Source: Ascarosepion bandense (lineage: Eukaryota; Mollusca; Cephalopoda; Sepiida; Sepiidae). Taken from it: 64,000 nt of DNA. This document shows, piece after piece, positions 53,395-63,574 of this stretch (position 1 is its first letter; every line of letters begins with the position of its first letter). A program made the translations under genes and the position numbers. Below the pieces are notes generated by a model. That model had not been told where the DNA came from and ran no database searches. It was given only the letters and a program-made list of their open reading frames with translations. The stretch spans positions 1,121,001 through 1,185,000 of the forward strand of contig JBBBDQ010000403.1 of assembly GCA_037127315.1 (NCBI GenBank), written 5' to 3'.

Positions 53395-54775
53395 GAGCAT
53401 TACAGATATAGACATTGAGGACATAGGAATCAGTATTGATTGGTTGAAACCAATGACGATTTTATTGAATAATTTTACTCTTTAGTATTTCCAGATATTT
53501 TTGTGTAATTTTGGTAAATATATCTGTTAAAATGAGATGTCAGTTTTATTTTATTTTTGAGTTCTTTTGAAGACAATTTATCCATCGCACCCTGCAGAGC
53601 ATTTACAGATATAGACATTGAGGACATAGGAATCAGTATTGCTTGGTTGAAACCAATGACGATTTTATTGAATAATTTTACTCTTTAGTATTTTCAGATA
53701 TTTTTGTGTAATTTTGGTAAATATATCTGTTAAAATGAGATGTCAGTTTTATTTTATTTTTGAGTTCTTTTGAAGACAATTTATCCATCGCACCCTGCAG
53801 AGCATTTACAGATATAGACATTGAGGACATAGGAATCAGTATTGCTTGGTTGAAACCAATGACGATTTTATTGGATAATTTTACTCTTTAGTATTTCCAG
53901 ATATTTTTGTGTAATTTTGGTAAATATATCTGTTAAAATGAGATGTCAGTGTTATTTTATTTTTGAGTTCTTTTGAAGACAATTTATCCATCGCTCCCTG
54001 CAGAGCATTTACAGATATAGACATTGAGGACATAGGAATCAGTATTGCTTGGTTGAAACCAATGACGATTTTATTGAATAATTTTATTCTTTAGTATTTT
54101 CAGATATTTTTGTGTAATTTTGGTAAATATATCTGTTAAAATGAGATGTCAGTATTATTTTATTTTTGAGTTCTTTTGAAGACAATTTATCCATCGCACC
54201 CTGCAGAGCATTTACAGATATAGACATTGAGGACATAGGAATCAGTATTGCTTGGTTGAAACCAATGACGATTTTATTGAATAATTTTACTCTTTAGTAT
54301 TTCCAGATATTTTTGTGTAATTTTGGTAAATATATCTGTTAAAATGAGAGGTCAGTGTTATTTTATTTTTGAGTTCTTTTGAAGACAATTTATCCATCGC
54401 ACCCTGCAGAGCATTTACAGATATAGACATTGAGGACATAGGAATCAGTATTGCTTGGTTGAAACCAATGACGATTTTATTGAATAATTTTACTCGTTAG
54501 TATTTCCAGATATTTTGTGTAATTTTGGTAAATATATCTGTTAAAATGAGATGTCAGTGTTATTTTATTTTGGAGTTCTTTTGAAGACAATTTATCCATC
54601 GCTCCCTGCAGAGCATTTACAGATATAGACATTGAGGACATAGGAATCAGTATTGCTTGGTTGAAACCAATGACGATTTTATTGAATAATTTTATTCTTT
54701 AGTATTTTCAGATATTTTTGTGCAGTTTTGGTAAATATATCTGTTAAAATGACATGTCAGTGTTATTTTCATTTC
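53241..54775 (+). repeat. 203-bp satellite derived from the mariner 3' end
   Basis: GTTGAAACCAATGACGATTT begins units at 53241, 53443, 53646, 53849, 54052, 54255, 54458 and 54660 (periods 202-203 bp): seven full units and one partial. Each unit contains the last codons and stop of the transposase, the 3' UTR, the 3' terminal repeat and about 48 bp of flank (GCATTTACAGATATAGACAT; GACATAGGAATCAGTATTGC). Units differ by only a few bases, so the amplification looks recent. Confidence 0.95.
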
Positions 54776-54950
54776 TGCGTAATTTAAACAACAGTTCATG
54801 CGCTGGACAGCTAGTCTGACATGTATGACGGTGGCAGATTGCCTCCAGAACATTCTTATGGTGATCTGGTACAAGATAATCAACTCCTCATAAGTTAAAA
54901 AAAAAACTTTAGGATTTAGTTAAATGTAATCTTGCTGTTAATGTTGAAGA

Positions 54951-55349
54951 CTGGAAACAGTTGTTGGAGTGAGATCTGGCTGGAGGAGTTTTATTTGGGA
55001 ACGCTACAACAATTTTGAGCAGAAGAGAATTGAACATTCCAACAAAAAGTACGCCATTAGGAAGGGGAAAATAGAATCTCTCCCAGAATTATTAAGACAC
55101 AAACACACTTGTACTATTTGTAGAAATGTTACCCTCTCGGCGGCTGGTTTATCCAGTTACATGAGATCGCACCAGAGAGGTCAGGTTCAAATGTCTATGA
55201 ATGTAATCCTACCAGAAAGACCTGCAGGTTATTTGTGCGAATTTGTAAGTCTGTTGTGGAACACAAACACGATTGTACACAGGGATGAACAAATCTCCAA
55301 CATAAGTCTGGTTTGCTTTGTTTTACGGCATATCGACCTCAATGTTTAA
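54951..55349 (+). pseudogene. Non-LTR retrotransposon C-terminus with zinc-finger-like end
   Basis: WRSFIWERYNNFEQKRIEHS, NKKYAIRKGK, LRHKHTCTICRNVTLSAAGL, SSYMRSHQRG. A W-x-x-x-x-W/Y-x-x-F...KR segment followed by a CxxC...(Y/H)xRSH finger is a common C-terminus of non-LTR polyproteins. The first zinc His is Tyr here. After RSHQRG the frame runs into unrelated sequence. It may be a fragment of another LINE in the genome; no RT core is present. Confidence 0.55.
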
Positions 55350-55925
55350 CGTCACAGCAACTCCTCATGGGTCATTTAGTGCCGAAATTTAATTTTCTTA
55401 GAAATTTTGGTAATACTGACAAGATTTTTAGAATATATTTGTATAAATAGAACATATATTCTTTGTAAGGGATAAGTTTGTAGATCAGCTTTCTTTGATG
55501 TGATTTTGTAAATTGGTATTTGTTGAGTCAGGTGTATTGCTGGTATGTATTCTCTTTCCAAAAATGCATTGCTGGCAATATTTTATTTTCCTTCAAAAAT
55601 GTATTGCTTGTTTTTTTTCCTTCAAAAATTTATTACTGGTAATAGATTTTTCCTTTAAAGATTTATTGCTAGTAATACTTATTTTTCCTTCAAAAATGCA
55701 CTCTTGGAATTTTTACGATAAAAGTCTTTTTTATACTTTCATAGAGTTTTGACCCCAGTTTGAGGATAAACTATTCATCCATGCCTGGACTCTAACAGGT
55801 GCTACCACCCCTGGTCAAGGAGGACCTGGGAACAATAGCAACTAAGAGTTGGTTCCATGCTCCTCACAACCTCCCAATCAGAGGCCTTGCTGCCAGATGC
55901 AGTTTATTGTCATACCCAGGACCCT
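55310..55925 (+). repeat. Repeat R, near complete
   Basis: TTTACGGCATATCGACCTCA, GGGTCATTTAGTGCCGAAAT, CTTCAAAAATGTATTGC modules, ATAGAGTTTTGACCCCAGTT, CTAACAGGTGCTACCACCCC, ACCTCCCAATCAGAGGCCTT and CAGTTTATTGTCATACCCAG. No coding; class unknown. Confidence 0.65.
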
Positions 55926-55929
55926 CCAA

Positions 55930-56510
55930 CATAGAAAACATAGATAAATTTAATGCTTGATACGTGTGTAAGAGAGGTTGTAAAAATGAAGCTGGCCTTA
56001 AGAATCACTTACGGTCCCATGGCTCAGGTATAAATGGTGGAAATAATTTTGAATGAAGAACAAAAAGAAGCTACCAAGTGAAGAGATAGTCATATTCTAT
56101 AAGGAAGTGGCAATTGTATTTAACAAGAATGATCCTTGACAAAATAAGTTGACCAGTAAATTGAGTATAACGCTAGCAGATTCTGAGTTCAATATTAAGA
56201 AAAAACGAAAGTAAGCATCAATAGATGCATAATAAATGTGTTACCTGTTAATAAATTAAATTTAAATGTCAATTAAAAGTATGTTACTATCATTCGCATG
56301 ATGAAGGGTCATTTTTATTTCATCATCTCCGGTCATGGATGACGACACTGTTTATAATTTTTAATAACATAAAAGAAAATGGATTTCATTTTTTTCTGGG
56401 TACGCTCCAAATGAAATATTTTTAAAATAGAAAATATATTTTAGGAGAAAACGTGTTCTTCAAAATTGACTTTTTCAAAGCACGCATATATATTTTTTCG
56501 TCCAGACAAG
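55930..56510. other. Non-coding stretch
   Basis: A+T-rich. No known family recognised. Confidence 0.4.
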
Positions 56511-56511
56511 A

Positions 56512-56706
56512 GTAGATAGACTAAACTATCGCCCGGTTCACACTCCACCCACGTCTATTGTACAGGTGTAGAGGCTCATCCCTTGTTCTCTGTTCAGGAT
56601 GTGGTATCCAACTTTCTTTTTTCCAATCTTTTCACTCTTACGTAGCCCCCTGCACATCAGTGGCGTTACCGCTTTGCTCGGAGTGATATGATTAAAAAAA
56701 AAAAAA
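56512..56706 (+). repeat. SINE-C, single-head copy
   Basis: GAGTAGATAGACTAAACTAT, CACACTCCACCCACGTCTAT, TTCCAATCTTTTCACTCTTA, CGTAGCCCCCTGCACATCAG, GCTTTGCTCGGAGTGATATG, ATT and A-run. The simplest complete copy in the window. Confidence 0.85.
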
Positions 56707-57154
56707 GAAATTATAGTCTTACACGGAATGGATAAAAATGATAATTGTTACTGTAATCGATAAATCTACGTAACAGGAGGTTTAACTTTTTTTTTCTAAT
56801 ATTATCTTATAAAGTTAATATTTCTTCTTTAAAACTGTATTATTAATTAGATTGCAATAAAATACTTTTTTCCAAGCATGCAATTGTTTTCTTTGCTAGA
56901 CAATAAAAAGAGATATAGTTTTACATGGAACGATTTCAAACGATAATTGATGCTATAAAGATTGATTCTCAAAAGAGAAAAGAGTTAGATCCATCTCTCC
57001 CCATTTTCATTCTGAGGAACAAAATAATCTTAGGTTAAAAACCTTCCACTGAGTCTATAAAAATGTACACCAAATCTGAGGGCCTAACATGAAGAGATCT
57101 AGGAGTGTATAGCGAACAGAAAACTCTTTCATCGCAGTCTATGAATTGTAATGA

Positions 57155-57630
57155 CATTTTTTTAAGCATTTCATCCCAAGCAAGGTATTAAAGCCACCAA
57201 GGCGCAAAGAGTTACTGAGTGTTAGAGAATAGGAGAAAAAGTACTATTAAGAAGAAAGGACATTAGAAGAAGGAGAATTAAGATGACAGAAGATAATGAT
57301 TGACATTGCACATTTTTAAAAATTAAATTTAGCTGAGAAGTAAGAAGCCAGAAGACAATTCTACAAGCGAGAAGTGTAATAGAAGAAATTGTTAGCATAG
57401 AACTTACGGTTATATCAAGACATTTCAACGGTAAAAATGATGAGACCTTTCTGCCAATCTAGTAATGCGGTTAAATTCATAACGTTTATGTGTCATAGAG
57501 GAAAGTTCATTAGAGCAATTGCCATTAAGGTATTTATAGAAAAAGCATAGGGAAGATACGACGTTACGGTGGTGGGAAAGTGACTGAAGTTAAAATGCCA
57601 GGTCAGGACCAATAACATTGCAGATTTTTT
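57155..57630 (-). pseudogene. CR1/Jockey-like LINE 3' end, degraded
   Basis: Begins with T-run and AAGCATTTCATCCCAAGCAA (tail complement). Continues with complements of the C-terminal RT region and ends GCCAGGTCAGGACCAATAAC, ATTGCAG before a long T-run, the same right edge as the remnant at 2.5 kb. Frames are heavily broken. Confidence 0.55.
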
Positions 57631-57851
57631 TTTTTTTTTTTTTTTTGTATTTTATCAAGAATCTTTAAATATATAGCAGATATTCGGTTGGGAATTTCAA
57701 CAACTTCAGAAGAAATGAATTCAGCGTTTATTTATTTTATTCACAAGATATAAGAATGAAAATGGTTTATCTAAAAAATAACTCTTTCAAAATAATAACA
57801 CAAATAAAATGAAAAGAAGAAAATAAAACGAAGTCATTTGTTTGGAGAATC

Positions 57852-57940
57852 GTTGACTCATTTCTTGAACAGGAATATTTTTATGTGATGACATCTATTT
57901 CTATCACAAGAAGATATTTCTGTTCAAGAAACGACTCAAC
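57852..57940. ncRNA. 89-nt hairpin, miRNA-precursor-like or tiny MITE
   Basis: Arms of 38 nt (GTTGACTCATTTCTTGAACA... and ...TGTTCAAGAAACGACTCAAC) pair with about six mismatches around a 13-nt loop. Size and loop fit a pre-miRNA, but short foldback elements look the same. No second copy noticed. Confidence 0.4.
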
Positions 57941-57984
57941 ACAAACTGATGACTTCCGTAACGAAATTGTAACCTGATGCCATT

Positions 57985-58036
57985 AGACAGACAGACAGAC
58001 AGACAGAGAGGAGGAGGAGGAGGAGGAGAGAGAGAT
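57985..58036. repeat. (ACAG)n and (GGA)n microsatellites
   Basis: AGACAGACAGACAGACAGAC followed by GAGGAGGAGGAGGAGGAGAG. Confidence 0.9.
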
Positions 58037-58494
58037 CTTTATTTGGTAGATTGCAAATTATATTATTTGAAGTTGCGTGTGGGTTTTTGAAATGCGATAA
58101 TATATTGTATGCGATGCGACTTGTGGCTCGATTGGGACTAGGAAGACATTCCCCTGAGTGGAAACGAGACAATTGCCGCTACGACGCCCTGTACTCGAAG
58201 AGAAAAAGAAAAGAGAAAGGTGGTTTATGTTCTTCCTTTTTGTACTGCTTTATAAGCAGCCACCAAGCGAGCGTTAATAGAAGTCCTCTGGTAGACAAGG
58301 TTCTGTAATGTTACACAGGCACTAGTTTCTCAATGATTTAAAAACAATAGCAATATGTTGTGAAGTCCTTACAATTATTAAAAGGTTTTCATAAAGGAGC
58401 TTTCAAATCTATTTTTCCAACTTTTATATAAACATATCGTAGTTCGAGGGTTGGGATCAGTTCATTGTTTAAAATAGCAGAGCAAAACAGGACT

Positions 58495-58672
58495 TCCACT
58501 TACGCACAAATACCCTTTGGAAAGGTATTAATCCATCTCTTCTCCCTTCAGCTAGGGGTTAGATAGCAGGACAGATTGAGTTCTATAGCCTTGGTTGGCA
58601 ACCGGTCTACTGCAGAAAGTAATGGTAACCTACTGTGAGAAAACCTTCTGCTTAGTCAGTCTTGCCTCGCTA
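58495..58672 (+). repeat. SINE-A body fragment
   Basis: TTACGCACAAATACCCTTTG, GAAAGGTATTAATCCATCTC, CTTGGTTGGCAACCGGTCTA and AGTAATGGTAACCTACTGTG. Head and the 3' palindrome are missing. Confidence 0.75.
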
Positions 58673-59003
58673 TTGGATGTAACACAAAGTCGAGGTTTAA
58701 AGTTGGTTTAACGGCAATACCGTGGAAACATTGCTTAAATCCCCTCGGCACTTCCCCTTTTGGGGACACCTCAGGCGTCGGGCAATGACTCCAGTCCCCT
58801 TTCGAAGGAAAGTACTGTTTGAGAAGAAGGTCCCTTGGGGCTTAGGCATAATCTTTTTAAAAGTTCCCCTCATAGGCTTTCACTTACACAAGGTAAGTAG
58901 AATCTTTAATTAAGTTCTTGTTATAGTGGAACATCCTGCCATCCCCGAGAATAGAATGCTCTACTTTATAAAAGACGGTAACGAGCGGTACGACGAGGAG
59001 AAT

Positions 59004-59500
59004 GGTCTTAGGCATTCGCCTGACTGCTATATGACACTGTCAGCTCTCTGCCTTCGGGTAGAGGGCGCTCTCTGCTTCCGAGCAGAGAGCACAAACCCAG
59101 TCGTGGTTCCGCCGAAGGGTAGAACCACGACTGGGGAAAAATAGACAGAGATTTTTTGGCCCGGCTATATGGCCGGGAATACCCACTATAAAATGACCAT
59201 GTGTCACATCTGGCCTTGCGTGGGAAGGCTAGTAAATACAGGAAAGGTCTTAGGCATTCGCCTGACTGCTCTATGACACTGTCAGCCCTCTGCCTTCGGG
59301 TAGAGGGCGCTCTCTGCTTCCGAGCAGAGTGCACAAACCCAGTCGTGGTTCCGCCGAAGGGTAGAACCACGACTGGGGAAAAATAGACAGACATTTTTTG
59401 GCCCGGGTATATGGCCGGGAATACCTACTATAAAATGACCATGTGTCACATCTGGCCTTGCGTCGGAAGGCTAGTAAATACAGGAAAGGTCATAGGCGAA
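59004..59500 (+). repeat. 242-bp tandem repeat with four hairpins per unit
   Basis: Units begin GGTCTTAGGCATTCGCCTGA at 59004 and 59246, with a partial third at 59488. Unit 1 hairpins: 59044-59065 (9-bp stem closing a TTCG loop), 59067-59090 (GCTCTCTGC/GCAGAGAGC), 59096-59135 (14-bp stem CCCAGTCGTGGTTC/GAACCACGACTGGG), 59160-59177 (CCCGGC/GCCGGG). Then TAAAATGACCATGTGTCACA and GGCCTTGCGTGGGAAGGCTA. A truncated inverse copy lies at 7.45 kb. G+C is far above the flanks. Class unknown; an LTR-type repeat is possible. Confidence 0.85.
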
Positions 59501-59645
59501 GGCATTCACTATTCGATAGTCAATTCCGCTCCAACCCGTGGCTTGCCTATATGTGCATTATTGTTAATTGTACCTTAGTACAATAAATTTGTATTTCTTA
59601 TTCCTGGTCTGGAGTTCCATTCTTCAACTGATCATTTTATACTGT
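59501..59645 (+). repeat. Sequence downstream of the hairpin array, LTR-end-like
   Basis: CTTAGTACAATAAATTTGTA (AATAAA signal), then TTCCTGGTCTGGAGTTCCAT. An AATAAA about 60 bp before the end would suit an LTR R/U5 region. Inference. Confidence 0.3.
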
Positions 59646-59649
59646 ACTA

Positions 59650-60175
59650 GCAGTATAGCCCGGCGTTGCTTGGGTGTAATGAAAGCTTTAAACTAATCTA
59701 TGGTCCTAGAGCTCAGACTCAGCCTAAAGAATATTTGTGTGAGGTTTGGTGAGAATCGGATAAAAATTGTGGATTTGTATAAAGGACATACAGACAGATA
59801 AATAAACACACACACAAACAACTTGCCTTTTATATACATATATTAACGATTTTCTACACTATTGTAAGAACTGCAACTTTGAAACTTTTGAATATCGTTT
59901 CTTATGTCTTTGTCTATGAGTGTATCAAAGTTGATTAAAATTGGACCACTTCTTCTATAACCTGATTTTTTCAATTATCGATTTTTGATATTTATCGGGG
60001 GTACCGCGACATAAAACCTAGCTAAGAACACTCGCAGACGCTTATAGTACAACTGTGTAAATTTTCAAGAAAATCGGTTCAGCTGTTTCGGAGTCTATAG
60101 GTAACGGACACACACACACACACACAGGCACATACACACACAGACAAAGTTCCATTTATAAATAAGTTTAGATTC
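59650..60175 (+). repeat. Invertebrate interspersed repeat with AATCGGTTCAGC motif
   Basis: AGTATAGCCCGGCGTTGCTT, GTGAGGTTTGGTGAGAATCG, then AGAAAATCGGTTCAGCTGTT, TCGGAGTCTATAGGTAACGG and (CA)n, TTCCATTTATAAATAAG. Such GCCCGGCGTTGC...TCGGTTCAGC...(ACAC)n modules are widespread in invertebrate genomes, often as RTE-like LINE 3' ends. The class here is not proven. Confidence 0.5.
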
Positions 60176-60384
60176 CTTTTCGTTATATATCAGTTCTTAA
60201 TATTATGACGTTTTCACACATCAGTCTTTAAAATAGATTTTATCAAATTATATAAATAATTGGTAATTATTTGGGGATCAGATTATTAACTTAAAATAAT
60301 AGAAAATCTATCTCCGACTTTATATCCAGTAGAATTATATATTGGTATTTTTTTTTTTACAAGGATATACCAGTTGTGTAAGAT

Positions 60385-60545
60385 GTGCATGCGGAGCAAT
60401 GAATAATTATGTGGAATTTGTAATCGGAGAGCCAAGTTCCAATTCTAGTTGAGTTTGTTACGTTCTCTTACGAACATATATCATTGAGAAGGTATAGATA
60501 AACTCCGTCTCTCTCCAGCTATTGGTTAATTAGTAAGACTTGTAT
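60385..60545 (+). repeat. Degenerate SINE-A-like relic
   Basis: AGATGTGCATGCGGAGCAAT, AGAGCCAAGTTCCAATTCTA and GTTTGTTACGTTCTCTTACG parallel the SINE-A head and early body. Confidence 0.45.
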
Positions 60546-60565
60546 AACTAAATCATCATTATCTC

Positions 60566-60887
60566 AGTCAGTCAGTTAAGTGCCATACGTGATACACGCT
60601 TGGGCGATCATGTCTCGAAAGAGACATGACTGACTGGGCAGAAGATTATCCCGCAGTAGGTTGCCATTGCTTTCTTTGGTAGACTGGTTGCCGACCAAGG
60701 CTATAGAACCCAATCTGTCCTGTTATTTAACCCATAACTGGAAAGAAGAGACGGATTAATACCTTTCCCAAAGGTATTTGCGCGTCAGTGAATCCAATGG
60801 ATTCAACTGGATGGAATTCGAACTCGGCTCCCCGGTTTCTCGTTCCGAGCCGATATCCACTGTACCACAACGCACATCCCTCTATAA
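60566..60887 (-). repeat. SINE-A, full-length
   Basis: CAGTCAGTCAGTTAAGTGCC, palindrome CATGTCTCGAAAGAGACATG, TTGCCGACCAAGGCTATAGA, CGAACTCGGCTCCCCGGTTT and TCGTTCCGAGCCGATATCCA, ending ACAACGCACATCC. Confidence 0.85.
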
Positions 60888-61194
60888 CCTATAATTATTA
60901 TCTCAACAACAACAAAAAAAAAATTCTTAAAATCTGAAATATTTTCTGGCTTTAAATAACCTGCAATGTGCTGATAAACCGTAGAAAAAGAATCAATTCT
61001 TATCTTTTTAATCTTCAATTCCTACTACCTTCTTTTACATTCATATCACGCACTTCATTCAGTGACAGTCTACATTAAGAACCAATCTTATATATATATA
61101 TATATATATAAGTATGGGTTGAATAATATTTCTTGTCCAAAGAAACATTATTTTTAAAAAAGTTCTCAATACAAAGTAGAGCTAATAATATTTA

Positions 61195-61512
61195 TTCAGA
61201 AATTACAACATAAATATGTTACAATATCACTACAAAAGTAGCTATTTTGTTTCGACACTTCTTATGTCTTGTCAAGTGATGTGGTTATTTTAAATTGAAT
61301 GGTTTTAAAATGTTAAAAACAAGCAAGACCCCTTTAATCAGGGAGGCATTATTGTATGTACAATGTGGACCAATCAGAGTAAAGGAACTTGTTTTTAACC
61401 TTTTAAAACCATTCAATTTAAAATAACCACATCACTTGACAAGACATAAGAAGTGTCGAAACAAAATAGCTACTTTTGTAGTGATATTGTAATTTATCCA
61501 TGTCATAATTTC

Positions 61513-61525
<13 letters not shown>
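61195..61525. mobile_element. Foldback/MITE with about 130-bp inverted arms
   Basis: TTTTGTTTCGACACTTCTTA and TGTCTTGTCAAGTGATGTGG of the left arm are matched exactly in inverse by the right arm (CCACATCACTTGACAAGACA; TAAGAAGTGTCGAAACAAAA). Arms run about 61195-61322 and 61394-61525 with a spacer of about 70 bp. Both sides meet TA repeats, consistent with TA target preference. Confidence 0.8.
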
Positions 61526-61551
<26 letters not shown>

Positions 61552-61559
61552 CGCACTCA

Positions 61560-61866
61560 CACATATTACGCTCTCATACCCTGAGCACTCTGGAAGAATG
61601 GTAGACTTTGTAAAACAGTAGCTACTATGGCATGTACGCATCGCTCATTCCGTAATGAATTAGAGCACTCGGGATATTGGGCGTGTATAATGATAATATA
61701 CACGCTAAAATGTCTGCCTTCTTCTACCGAGCGCCCATAGTCCAGAGGTGGAATCTCCGACTGACGCCAATTCGGTCGGGTTTCAATCTTGGGTTGAAAG
61801 CAATCAGAGTCTAACCGTACTGATGATCTGTGATACAGCGAAACAGATCTGTCTGCGGATGACAAT
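61560..61866 (+). repeat. SINE-H, complete unit with hammerhead
   Basis: Begins with the segment that follows the ribozyme in the 1.9-kb copy (TTACGCTCTCATACCCTGAG; GAGCACTCTGGAAGAATGG), then leader, box A (61738-61754, TAGTCCAGAGGTGGAAT), box B (61779-61789, GGGTTTCAATC) and the hammerhead at the 3' end, followed by TA. It is therefore one unit running roughly from ribozyme end to ribozyme end. Confidence 0.8.
61808..61864 (+). ncRNA. Type I hammerhead ribozyme, apparently complete
   Basis: CTGATGA 61820-61826, stem II CTGT/ACAG, GAAA 61840-61843, stem III ACAG/CTGT, cleavage predicted after C61853. Stem I CCGTA/TGCGG is better paired than in the 1.9-kb copy (C-G replaces the G-T pair), and the outer AGTC/GAC pairs remain. 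Confidence 0.8.
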
Positions 61867-62019
61867 ATATAAAAGACTGATTTTGTCAATAAAATCGTTA
61901 TTCGTCTGAAGAAATTACTTCTCGGAACTAAATGCGTCACGAATAAAATGTTCTGTTTTGTCATTAACTTACACGCTATTATTTATATATATGCGCTATT
62001 GTTTATATATATATATATA

Positions 62020-62026
62020 TAGATAG

Positions 62027-62080
<54 letters not shown>

Positions 62081-62102
62081 AGAGAGAAAGAGATAGATAG
62101 GT
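62020..62102. repeat. (GATA)n/(GA)n compound microsatellite
   Basis: GATAGATAGATAGATAGATA followed by a long GAGAGA run and AGATAGATAGGTAGGTAG. Confidence 0.9.
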
Positions 62103-62429
62103 AGGTAGTTAAATATGTTTCCGAAGCCTGGACGTTTAAAAAAAGACATATAAAATCTGTACAAAACCCAAATACAATTATAATTGAAAAGAAAAGAAAA
62201 AAGGCCTATATTTGAGTATTTAACAAAATATACTGTCATTTTTATGGCATTGCCAAAATATTGGCTCATAGATTCGTTTTCTACGGTTAATCAACACTTT
62301 GTAGTTTATTTAAAACAAGAAAATAATTTTACATTGTAAATTTGTTTTGCAGTAGGTATTAATATTTCTAATAAGTCTTACTAATTAACTATTAGCTTTA
62401 GTAGAGAAGAGATGGCTTTATACCTAATC

Positions 62430-62955
62430 AGAATCTATTTGGCTTGGTTTGGTTTGTTTTACGGTATATCAACCCCTTGGGTGTCATTTAATGCCAAAGC
62501 ATTAGTTGTTTTAATTTGGAAAAAACATATTATGGCAAACATTTTTTCTTCAAAAAACGTATTATGGTAATAACCTTTTTTCCTTCAAAAAACGTATTAT
62601 GGCAATCATTTTTTTTCTTCAAATACGTATTTTTGTTCGTAACATTTTTCCTTTAAAAACGTATTTTTGTTCGTAACATTTTTCCTTCAAAAAATGTTAT
62701 GTTGGTAATATATTTCGTTCAAAAATTTTTATGTATATATTTCATAAAAGCCTGTTTTCATACTTTCATATTATTTTGACCCCTGTTTTGAGGGTTAACT
62801 ATCTGCCCATAGCTGGGACCCTAACAGGTGCTACCAATCCGGGTCAGAGTGTACCTGGGAACAACAGCAATTAAAAGGTGGTTCCATGCTCTTCACAACC
62901 TCCCAATCAGAGACCTTGCTGCTGGATGCAGTTTACCGTCATGCCCAGGACCCAA
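62430..62955 (+). repeat. Repeat R, most complete copy
   Basis: TTTTACGGTATATCAACCCC, GGGTGTCATTTAATGCC, several AAAACGTATTATGG-type modules, TTATTTTGACCCCTGTTTTG, CCCTAACAGGTGCTACCAAT, CAACCTCCCAATCAGAGACC and GTTTACCGTCATGCCCAGGA. No open frame. Confidence 0.7.
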
Positions 62956-63260
62956 TCAGAATTTGACTAACAAACAAAAATTATAATGTGGATATAACAT
63001 GAGGAATCAATTCTATATTACAACAATATATAAACTGATCCCTAACTTTGTGGACACAGTATTTTCTAAACATTTATATTCTGTGGAATGTAAATAAATC
63101 TAAAAGATATGCCTGTGTAGTTAATCATTATTTCATTCAATGATTGATTCGTTTTCTACAGCTTATCTAAAAGTTATGTTTGTGTAGCTAATTAGTAACT
63201 GATTGATTATATTTCATCAAATACAAGTTTTGACAGTCTAATATATATATGTATACATAT

Positions 63261-63550
63261 AGTCATCCACAGATAGTCCTGTTTTGCTGTACCACAGCTC
63301 ATCAGTACAGTTAGACATCCAGTTGTTTCCAGCCAGATTGAAACCCGGCGATTTGACATCATTCGGAGATTTTACCTTTAAGCTCTCGACGCATGGTAGA
63401 GGAAGGCAGATTTTAGAGTGTTACATACACAATGTAAACACACGCCAGTAGACGAGAGTGTTCAGTTCATTACGAAGAACCATGCATGAATAGCGGTGAG
63501 TAGCTACTGTTTTTAAGTCTCCCATTTCTCCAGGGTGCTCAATCAACGGT
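63261..63550 (-). repeat. SINE-H, old diverged copy
   Basis: On the minus strand: GAGCACCCTGGAGAAATGG, CAGTAGCTACT, CGTAATGAACTGAACACTC, TCTGCCTTCCTCTACCATGC, box-B-like GGGTTTCAATCTGG, then the hammerhead region (63261-63317). The G of GAAA is A (GCAAAAC) and stem III has an insertion (AGGACTA). Likely inactive. Confidence 0.7.
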
Positions 63551-63574
63551 CGATATATATATATATATATATAT
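63550..63574. repeat. (TA)n microsatellite
   Basis: About 11 TA units between SINE-H and the Tc1-like element. TA is the Tc1 target. Confidence 0.9.

Noticed and set aside
53241..54775. Regular repeats of about 203 bp considered as a CRISPR-like array
   Set aside because: Units are contiguous without unique spacers, carry transposase-derived sequence, and the genome is eukaryotic.
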